Assembly: GCA_020024815.1 (NCBI GenBank)
Contig: JAHHTE010000104.1
Span: 1-7,130, forward strand
Direction: 5' to 3'
DNA from: Mailhella sp.
GTDB lineage: Bacteria > Desulfobacterota > Desulfovibrionia > Desulfovibrionales > Desulfovibrionaceae
Length of the DNA stretch: 7,130 nucleotides
Shown here: piece after piece, positions 1-5,730 of the stretch
How positions within the stretch are numbered: the stretch's first letter is position 1
Layout of the letters: every line of letters starts with the position of its first letter
Translations under genes and position numbers: made by a program
Notes under the pieces: generated by a model
The model's input: only the letters and a program-made list of their open reading frames with translations
What the model was told of the DNA's origin: nothing
Database searches by the model: none

Positions 1-1792
1 CTATATCTATAAAATGAATGTCTGGAAATTCTTTTTTTAGTTGTGAAAGTAAATCTATAACTGTTTTTGTACGGATTTTATATTCTTCTATGCTTTCTCC
101 AAGAGCTTTATTTATTTGTTCATTATTATAATCATAGAAACGATGTAAGACACTTGCTTTTTGTGGAATAAAGGCTTTTGGCTCTGGTACAGGGAGTTGA
201 ATATAAATATTTTCTACTCCATGCTCTTTGGCTTCAAGAATTATATCTCGTAAACCTTGTAAAAAACCTTGTTCTGGACTTAGTTTTTTATTTGGTAAGT
301 ATACAAGTGGGCGTTCAGGACTAAAGCTGTTATAATAAACATCTTTACCTGAAATTTTTTCAGTTAATCGAAAAGCAATAATAAGGTTTTTCACTTTATG
401 ATTTGCATAAATTTGTGATAATTTATTCCATTGATCTTGATATTCTTGAATACGTTTTTGGTCATCTTTAATACTAACGCAATTTTTGATTACTTGCCAG
501 TTGTGCATACCATATAAGTGATATTTTTGAGCTAATTGATTGATTAGTTCTTCTATACTTAATGCATGGCTATCACCAATAACAACAAAATCAAGAGTGT
601 TCTTTTTATCTTTAACATTATATTCAAGATAACGGTTTGGTGCTGTGTAGTTATATATTACTCCAACATTAGTATGCCTAAATAATGTTGCTAAGATAAG
701 TATAATTCCAATTAAAAAAGCACTAAACGTCCAAATAACAGTACGTTTTTTGAAAAATGGATTATATCGAATAGGATTTTCTATAAATTTCCAAGAAAGA
801 GAGGCAATTATAATCGCAAAAAGACTAAGCATTAGCCCTTCAAAGGTACTAATTTTTGTATAAAATGGAAATGTTTGATAAAAAACAAAAATAGGCCAAT
901 GCCATAAATAAAGAGAATAGGATATTAATCCAATAAAAAGTAAAATTTTGTTGTAAGTAATTTTATGGATAAGAGATTTTTGGGCATTATTACCCCCTGC
1001 AATATAAAGACAAGCTCCAAGACAAGGAGGTAATGCCCAAAAGCCAGGAAAGAGAATTTGTTTATAAAAACCAATAGATAATATAATAAGTATAAGTCCA
1101 GAAAGTGTGCAAACTAATTTATTTCTTTGGTTTTTTGGGGTCCAATTTGTGTATGCTAAAATACTTCCCATAAGTAATTCCCAAGCACGAGTAGGAAGCA
1201 TATAAAAAGTAAATTTTTGATTATATTGAATAAAAATAAGTGAACTAATAAAGCTTATAAGACAAAGAGCATACAATATATATATATATATAGTTTTAGG
1301 TTTTCCTTGTAATTTTTTATTTAAAAGAAAAAGCAAAGCAGGCATAATAAAATAAAATTGTTCTTCAACGCCTAAAGACCAAGTATGAAGGAGAGGCATT
1401 GTTTCTGCTGCTTGATCAAAGTAATTTGTATTAAAATAAAAGAAAATATTAGCAAAGCCAACAATAGCTCTTTTTACAGATCGTTGCAGGGGTAATAATT
1501 CTAAATGGCTTGTAAAAATATAATATACACTCATTACAATAAACATCATTACTACAAGAGCAGGTAAAATACGGCGTAAACGATTTTCATAAAACTCTAA
1601 AAAGCTAAAACAATTATTTTCTATTTTCTTTTTTATAATATTTGTAATAAGATAACCTGAAATAACAAAGAAAATACTTACCCCAATATATCCTCCTTGA
1701 AAATAAGGGATATGTGCATGGTAAAAAACTACTGCAAGTACAGCAATAGCACGTAACACATCTATATCAGGTCTATATTCTTTTGCTTGCAT
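1..1792 (-). CDS. AT3-SGNH membrane acyltransferase, copy 1 (3' end outside window)
   Basis: My own translation from the ATG at 1792-1790 (MQAKEYRPD) gives 597 codons without a stop to the left edge, ending FPDIHFIDI; by alignment with copy 2 about 58 residues are missing, including the DxxH motif. The AT3 domain (about residues 7-342) keeps the family R-X10-H motif (R14, H25), the R-x-x-R motif (R71-R74), the HTWSLGVEEQ segment and the SYSLYLWHWP helix. An extra membrane helix (about 352-370) leads to the SGNH domain, with GDSH at 406-409 and S408 the expected nucleophile. The likely role is O-acylation of an envelope glycan; the substrate is not readable. It is last of the four in transcription order, 12 nt after the copy 2 stop, and the only junction with a Shine-Dalgarno-like AGGA. 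A 17-nt AT tract makes it two codons longer than copy 2 near residue 170. Family assignment is firm; the specific function is inferred. Confidence 0.93.
   Translation of the reverse strand, partial: MQAKEYRPDIDVLRAIAVLAVVFYHAHIPYFQGGYIGVSIFFVISGYLITNIIKKKIENNCFSFLEFYENRLRRILPALVVMMFIVMSVYYIFTSHLELLPLQRSVKRAIVGFANIFFYFNTNYFDQAAETMPLLHTWSLGVEEQFYFIMPALLFLLNKKLQGKPKTIYIYILYALCLISFISSLIFIQYNQKFTFYMLPTRAWELLMGSILAYTNWTPKNQRNKLVCTLSGLILIILSIGFYKQILFPGFWALPPCLGACLYIAGGNNAQKSLIHKITYNKILLFIGLISYSLYLWHWPIFVFYQTFPFYTKISTFEGLMLSLFAIIIASLSWKFIENPIRYNPFFKKRTVIWTFSAFLIGIILILATLFRHTNVGVIYNYTAPNRYLEYNVKDKKNTLDFVVIGDSHALSIEELINQLAQKYHLYGMHNWQVIKNCVSIKDDQKRIQEYQDQWNKLSQIYANHKVKNLIIAFRLTEKISGKDVYYNSFSPERPLVYLPNKKLSPEQGFLQGLRDIILEAKEHGVENIYIQLPVPEPKAFIPQKASVLHRFYDYNNEQINKALGESIEEYKIRTKTVIDLLSQLKKEFPDIHFIDI
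669..1224. repeat. Perfect 556-bp direct repeat, copy 1 member
   Basis: This block matches 2649-3204 base for base by line-by-line comparison at a constant offset of 1980. It is bounded by single mismatches at 668/2648 and 1225/3205; past the left mismatch about 44 more bases match before clear divergence. It encodes the second half of the membrane domain, the extra helix and the start of the linker. Synonymous sites are also identical, unlike the rest of the gene pair, so a recent recombination tract is more likely than selection alone. Confidence 0.9.
1276..1292. repeat. 17-nt alternating AT tract inside copy 1
   Basis: A pure AT dinucleotide run of 8.5 units lies in the copy 1 reading frame and is translated T-I-Y-I-Y-I-L at about residues 168-174, close to a membrane helix. 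Copy 2 has a broken, 6-bp shorter version at the same place. Gain or loss of one 2-bp unit would shift the frame and abolish the C-terminal half, so the tract could act as a slippage site. The present length is in frame. Confidence 0.8.
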
Positions 1793-1802
1793 GGTTTGAC
1801 TA

Positions 1803-1806
1803 TCCT
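1803..1806 (-). promoter_or_regulatory. Shine-Dalgarno-like AGGA for copy 1
   Basis: On the minus strand the end of copy 2 reads TAGGA, so the AGGA overlaps the TAG stop, with 10 nt between it and the copy 1 ATG. The spacing is slightly long but usable. It supports the ATG at 1792 as the start and implies translation linked to termination of copy 2. The other two junctions lack such a motif. Confidence 0.55.
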
Positions 1807-3766
1807 AGTTTTTTGGTATGTCTTTTGTTATTTGGTCTTTTATATGAGCAAAAATTTCATCATACACAGAATAATGTTGTAATGTACCTTCATAACTTAA
1901 ATGGTCATCATCATAATAAAAAGATGTATTATCTGTAACAACTTTATAAAGAGTTTTTTCTTTATCTAGAAAACTTGGTGCTATATCTATAAAATGAATG
2001 TCTGGAAATTCTTTTTTTAGTTGTGAAAGTAAATCCATAACTATTTTTGTACGGATTTTATATTCTTCTACACTTTCCCCTAAGGTCGCATTAATTTGTT
2101 TGTTATTATAATTATAAAAACGATGTAATACACTTGCTTTTTGGGGAATAAAAGCTTTTGGCTCTGGTACAGGAAGTTGAATATAAATATTTTTTACCCC
2201 ATGCTCTTTGGCTTCAAGAATCATATCTCGTAAACCTTGTAAAAAACCTTGTTCTGGACTTAGTTGTTTATTTGGTAAATAAACAAGAGGACGTTCAGGA
2301 CTAAAGTTATTATAATAAATGTCTTTTCCTGATAATTTTTCTGTTAACCGGAAAATAAGAAAAATATTTTTTATGTGATATTTTTTATAGAGTTGTGATA
2401 AGGTATTCCATTGATCTTTATATTTTTGAATTTGTTGTTGATCTTCATTTTTTTTTACACAATTTTTTATTACTTGAAAATTTTTTGTGCCATTTAATTG
2501 ATAGGTTTGGGCTAATTCACTTAATAATGGTTCAATATGTAAAAGGTAGCTATCACCTACAACTACAAAATCAAGTTCATTTTTCTTATCATTTATATTG
2601 TTTTCAAGATAACGGTTTGGTGCTGTGTAGTTATATATTACTCCAACGTTAGTATGCCTAAATAATGTTGCTAAGATAAGTATAATTCCAATTAAAAAAG
2701 CACTAAACGTCCAAATAACAGTACGTTTTTTGAAAAATGGATTATATCGAATAGGATTTTCTATAAATTTCCAAGAAAGAGAGGCAATTATAATCGCAAA
2801 AAGACTAAGCATTAGCCCTTCAAAGGTACTAATTTTTGTATAAAATGGAAATGTTTGATAAAAAACAAAAATAGGCCAATGCCATAAATAAAGAGAATAG
2901 GATATTAATCCAATAAAAAGTAAAATTTTGTTGTAAGTAATTTTATGGATAAGAGATTTTTGGGCATTATTACCCCCTGCAATATAAAGACAAGCTCCAA
3001 GACAAGGAGGTAATGCCCAAAAGCCAGGAAAGAGAATTTGTTTATAAAAACCAATAGATAATATAATAAGTATAAGTCCAGAAAGTGTGCAAACTAATTT
3101 ATTTCTTTGGTTTTTTGGGGTCCAATTTGTGTATGCTAAAATACTTCCCATAAGTAATTCCCAAGCACGAGTAGGAAGCATATAAAAAGTAAATTTTTGA
3201 TTATGTTGAATAAGAATAAGTGAACTAATAAAGCTTATAAAACAAAGAAAATATAATATATGAATAATATTAAGCTTACCTTGCAATTTTTTATATAAAA
3301 GAAAAAGCAAAGCAGGCATAATAAAATAAAATTGTTCTTCAACACCCAAAGACCACGTATGGAGTAGAGGCATGGTTTCTGCTGCTTGGTCAAAATAATT
3401 AGTGTTAAAATAAAAATAAATATTGGCAAAACCAACAATGGCTCTTTTTACTGAACGCTGTAAGGGTAATAATTCTAAGTGGCTTGTAAAAATATAATAT
3501 ACACCCATTACAATAAGCATCATCACCACAAGAGCAGGTAAAATACGGCGTAAACGATTTTCATAAAATTCAAGAAAACTAAAGGAATTATTTTCTATTT
3601 TACGTTTAATAATTCCAGTAATAAGGTATCCTGAAATAACAAAGAAAATACTAACGCCTATATAGCCACCTTGAAAATAAGGGATATGTGCATGGTAAAA
3701 TACCACAGCTAATACAGCAATGGCACGGAGTACATCAATATCTGGTCTATATTCTTTTTTTTTCAT
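1805..3766 (-). CDS. AT3-SGNH membrane acyltransferase, copy 2
   Basis: A complete 653-aa protein starting MKKKEYRPD and ending in a TAG stop. AT3 domain at about residues 7-340: R14-X10-H25, RLRR at 71-74, HTWSLGVEEQ at 136-145, SYSLYLWHWP around 289-298, and about ten hydrophobic segments. An extra helix at about 350-369 puts the C-terminal domain in the periplasm. SGNH-like domain at about 398-645: block I reads GDSY (404-407) where the other copies have GDSH, and block V is DDDHLS (D619, H622), so the Ser-Asp-His triad is still possible. Expected role is O-acylation of an envelope polysaccharide, by analogy with OafA-type enzymes. The ATG lies 2 nt after the copy 3 stop with no Shine-Dalgarno sequence, which points to translational coupling. 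Nine A residues follow the ATG. The gene is a mosaic: the 5' end matches copy 3 and the middle matches copy 1. Confidence 0.97.
   Translation of the reverse strand: MKKKEYRPDIDVLRAIAVLAVVFYHAHIPYFQGGYIGVSIFFVISGYLITGIIKRKIENNSFSFLEFYENRLRRILPALVVMMLIVMGVYYIFTSHLELLPLQRSVKRAIVGFANIYFYFNTNYFDQAAETMPLLHTWSLGVEEQFYFIMPALLFLLYKKLQGKLNIIHILYFLCFISFISSLILIQHNQKFTFYMLPTRAWELLMGSILAYTNWTPKNQRNKLVCTLSGLILIILSIGFYKQILFPGFWALPPCLGACLYIAGGNNAQKSLIHKITYNKILLFIGLISYSLYLWHWPIFVFYQTFPFYTKISTFEGLMLSLFAIIIASLSWKFIENPIRYNPFFKKRTVIWTFSAFLIGIILILATLFRHTNVGVIYNYTAPNRYLENNINDKKNELDFVVVGDSYLLHIEPLLSELAQTYQLNGTKNFQVIKNCVKKNEDQQQIQKYKDQWNTLSQLYKKYHIKNIFLIFRLTEKLSGKDIYYNNFSPERPLVYLPNKQLSPEQGFLQGLRDMILEAKEHGVKNIYIQLPVPEPKAFIPQKASVLHRFYNYNNKQINATLGESVEEYKIRTKIVMDLLSQLKKEFPDIHFIDIAPSFLDKEKTLYKVVTDNTSFYYDDDHLSYEGTLQHYSVYDEIFAHIKDQITKDIPKN
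2649..3204. repeat. Perfect 556-bp direct repeat, copy 2 member
   Basis: Partner of 669-1224. In copy 2 it covers about residues 188-373. Left of it, in the SGNH region, and right of it, in residues about 80-187, the two genes differ at both silent and coding positions. Confidence 0.9.
3530..3753. repeat. Perfect 224-bp direct repeat, copy 2 member
   Basis: Matches 5485-5708 without a mismatch at a constant offset of 1955, covering codons about 5-79 of copy 2. Beyond the single difference at 3754 (C versus T, Glu5 versus Lys5) the match continues through the A-tract, the ATG and four upstream bases to 3770. Copy 1 differs at many silent positions over the same stretch, so copy 2 shares a recent 5' sequence with copy 3 rather than with copy 1. 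Confidence 0.9.
3755..3763 (-). repeat. A9 homopolymer directly after copy 2 start codon
   Basis: The coding strand reads ATG, nine A residues, then GAATATAGA, encoding M-K-K-K-E-Y-R. A one-base change in length would shift the frame at codon 2-4. Copy 1 has CAAGCAAAA at this place, so the tract is not required to encode the N-terminus. Confidence 0.8.
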
Positions 3767-3768
3767 AA

Positions 3769-5721
3769 TTATTTAGAGGAGGTAAAAAGGTTTTTAAAAA
3801 TTTCTTTATAAACTGGAGAAATTAAATTAACGCCTTCAACACTTAGGTGATCATCATCAATATAATAGGAAATATTATCATTAATTACGTTATAAAGTTG
3901 TTCTTGTTTGTTTTCAAAAAAAGGTAAAATATTTATAAGGAATACATGAGGATATTCTTTTTCAAGTTTTTTTAATACTTCAATGATTTTTTTATTACGG
4001 TTTTCATATTCAGTAAATTTTTCACTAAGTATGTAATTTATTTTATTTTTTGAATAACCAAATAATGATGATAATTTACCTGCACTTTGAGGAACAAAGG
4101 CTTTTGGTTCAGGAACGGGGATTTGTATATAAATATTTTTTACGCCATGTTGTTTTGCGTCATTAATCATATCTTTTAATGAAAGATATAAAGCATCATA
4201 AGATAATATATTGGGATTTTTTCCATAATATGAAGGAATAAAATCATTTTCATTTTTGAGAAAATCAACATTTGTTATGTAAATGATAAATCGGAAATTA
4301 ATAAAAATATTTTGTACAGAATAATTTTGGTATATTGATTCCAGCGTTTTATATTGTGTATCTATTTGCTTAATTTCTTCTTTATTGGCAGTAAGTTTGT
4401 ATAGATTTTTAGGGTGTAATTGAACACGTTTACCATAAAGATGATGTTCTTTTGCTAATTCTTTAAAAAGTGGAGGGAGCATTGCTGCATGGCTATCTCC
4501 TATAAGAACAAAATCAACAATATTGTTTTGGTGTTGTTTACCAAATTCAGTTTCTTCACTAGGGAATGTTGCAATAAAAAGATTTTTTTGATTTTGTCCA
4601 TAAGGAAAACTAAGAGTAGAAACAGTGAATAAGAGTGTTCCTATACTTAAAAGAGCTAATGGCCAAATAATAAAACGTTTTTTGAAAAAAGGATTATGTC
4701 GGATAGGATTTTCAATAAATTTCCATGAAAAACTTGCAATAATAAGTGTTAAAAGGGAAAGAGCAAGTCCCATTTCTAATGGCATTTCACGTCTAAAAGG
4801 GAAATTTTGGTAATATACAAAAATAGGCCAATGCCATAAATAAACAGAGTAGGAAATAAGCCCAATAAAAACAAGAAGTTTATTATGAGTAATACAATTT
4901 AAAATAGATTTTTGAGCATTTTTTCCCCCTGCAATATAAAGACAAGCTCCAAGACAAGGAGGTAAAGCCCAAATACCTGGAAAAAGAATATTTTTATAAA
5001 AGAAAATGGAATAACCAATAAGAATTAATCCCATAACACGACAAAGTAATTTATTTTTTTGTGTTTCAGGTGTCCAGTTTGTGTACGCTAAAATACTTCC
5101 CATAAGTAGTTCCCAAGCACGAGTTGGGAGCATATAAAAAGTAAATTTTTGATTATATTGAATAAGAATAAGAGAACTAATAAAACTAAGAATACAAAGT
5201 CCCCATAAAATATGAATAATTTGAATTTTTCCTTTTAAAATTTTGTAAAGGAAAAAAAGCAAAGCAGGCATAATAAAATAAAATTGTTCTTCAACGCCTA
5301 AAGACCAAGTATGTAAAAGGGGTAGAGTTTCTGCAGCAGGATCAAAATAATTAGTGTTTTTGTAAAAATAAATATTAGGAATAGTTAAAAGGACACGTTT
5401 TACAGAACTAAAAAGTTGTCGCATTTCAAGGTTATTAACAGAAGTAAGCCATGAGATAAAAACACAACAGCTAACAATAACAAGAAGAGCAGGTAAAATA
5501 CGGCGTAAACGATTTTCATAAAATTCAAGAAAACTAAAGGAATTATTTTCTATTTTACGTTTAATAATTCCAGTAATAAGGTATCCTGAAATAACAAAGA
5601 AAATACTAACGCCTATATAGCCACCTTGAAAATAAGGGATATGTGCATGGTAAAATACCACAGCTAATACAGCAATGGCACGGAGTACATCAATATCTGG
5701 TCTATATTTTTTTTTTTTCAT
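3769..5721 (-). CDS. AT3-SGNH membrane acyltransferase, copy 3
   Basis: A complete 650-aa protein, MKKKKYRPD to a TAA stop. The AT3 domain (about residues 7-341) has R14-X10-H25, RLRR at 71-74, HTWSLGVEEQ at 137-146 and SYSVYLWHWP around 290-299. A further helix lies at about 352-370, then a polar linker and an SGNH-like domain at about 403-640 with GDSH at 408-411 (S410) and DDDHLS at 622-627 (D622, H625). The conserved pair of motifs suggests an active transferase that O-acylates an envelope glycan; the acceptor is unknown. Residues about 80-180 and the SGNH core resemble copy 4 more than copies 1 and 2. The ATG lies 6 nt after the copy 4 stop, with only A-rich sequence upstream. Twelve A residues follow the start, and an out-of-frame ATG overlaps the copy 4 stop as TAATG, so the start may be length-variable. 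Confidence 0.97.
   Translation of the reverse strand: MKKKKYRPDIDVLRAIAVLAVVFYHAHIPYFQGGYIGVSIFFVISGYLITGIIKRKIENNSFSFLEFYENRLRRILPALLVIVSCCVFISWLTSVNNLEMRQLFSSVKRVLLTIPNIYFYKNTNYFDPAAETLPLLHTWSLGVEEQFYFIMPALLFFLYKILKGKIQIIHILWGLCILSFISSLILIQYNQKFTFYMLPTRAWELLMGSILAYTNWTPETQKNKLLCRVMGLILIGYSIFFYKNILFPGIWALPPCLGACLYIAGGKNAQKSILNCITHNKLLVFIGLISYSVYLWHWPIFVYYQNFPFRREMPLEMGLALSLLTLIIASFSWKFIENPIRHNPFFKKRFIIWPLALLSIGTLLFTVSTLSFPYGQNQKNLFIATFPSEETEFGKQHQNNIVDFVLIGDSHAAMLPPLFKELAKEHHLYGKRVQLHPKNLYKLTANKEEIKQIDTQYKTLESIYQNYSVQNIFINFRFIIYITNVDFLKNENDFIPSYYGKNPNILSYDALYLSLKDMINDAKQHGVKNIYIQIPVPEPKAFVPQSAGKLSSLFGYSKNKINYILSEKFTEYENRNKKIIEVLKKLEKEYPHVFLINILPFFENKQEQLYNVINDNISYYIDDDHLSVEGVNLISPVYKEIFKNLFTSSK
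4769..4860. repeat. 92-bp identical block shared by copies 3 and 4
   Basis: This block equals 6758-6849 at an offset of 1989 and encodes the loop and helix around SYSVYLWHWP. The flanks differ at scattered positions only, so this may simply be the most conserved part of a close pair rather than a separate exchange. Confidence 0.75.
5485..5708. repeat. Perfect 224-bp direct repeat, copy 3 member
   Basis: Partner of 3530-3753. The match stops at residue 80 (Leu in copy 3, Val in copy 2), after which the second membrane segment and following loop of the two proteins differ strongly. Confidence 0.9.
5707..5718 (-). repeat. A12 homopolymer directly after copy 3 start codon
   Basis: Twelve A residues follow the ATG at 5721-5719 and encode four lysines. 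With A12 the gene is read from this ATG. With A11 the ATG at 5728-5726, which overlaps the copy 4 stop as TAATG, would come into the gene frame and give MNYEKKKYRPD. With A13 the downstream ATG would be out of frame. This is the longest homopolymer I saw in the window. Confidence 0.85.
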
Positions 5722-5730
5722 AATTCATTA
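5719..5730 (-). promoter_or_regulatory. Copy 4 / copy 3 junction with two ATG codons in different frames
   Basis: The coding strand reads TAATGAATTATG. TAA ends copy 4; the first ATG overlaps that stop and the second is the in-frame start of copy 3, 7 nt later. From the first ATG the present frame closes at a TAG after eight codons. Only A-rich sequence lies upstream, with no good Shine-Dalgarno motif, so reinitiation after copy 4 is the likely mode of translation. Confidence 0.6.

Noticed and set aside
2395..2652. Plus-strand open frame of 85 codons
   Set aside because: It lies wholly antisense inside copy 2, shows no family motif and has no match in the other copies beyond what the coding strand imposes.
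3235..3438. Minus-strand open frame of 67 codons in another frame of copy 2
   Set aside because: It overlaps the conserved AT3 frame with its HTWSLGVEEQ motif; its hydrophobic, Phe-rich composition is what AT-rich membrane-coding DNA gives when read out of frame.
3640..3660. Ser39 in GVSIFFVISG, where many AT3 proteins have Asp (GVDVFFVISG)
   Set aside because: It is shared by all three visible N-termini, and Ser is also found here in other AT3 proteins as far as I recall, so it is not evidence of decay.
3774..3783. Strong plus-strand Shine-Dalgarno-like AGAGGAGGT
   Set aside because: No start codon follows at a suitable distance on the plus strand; the bases are the reverse complement of Thr-Ser-Ser codons ending copy 3.
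4625..4813. Plus-strand open frame of 62 codons
   Set aside because: Antisense to the copy 3 region before and around the last AT3 helix; no recognisable domain and no start context.
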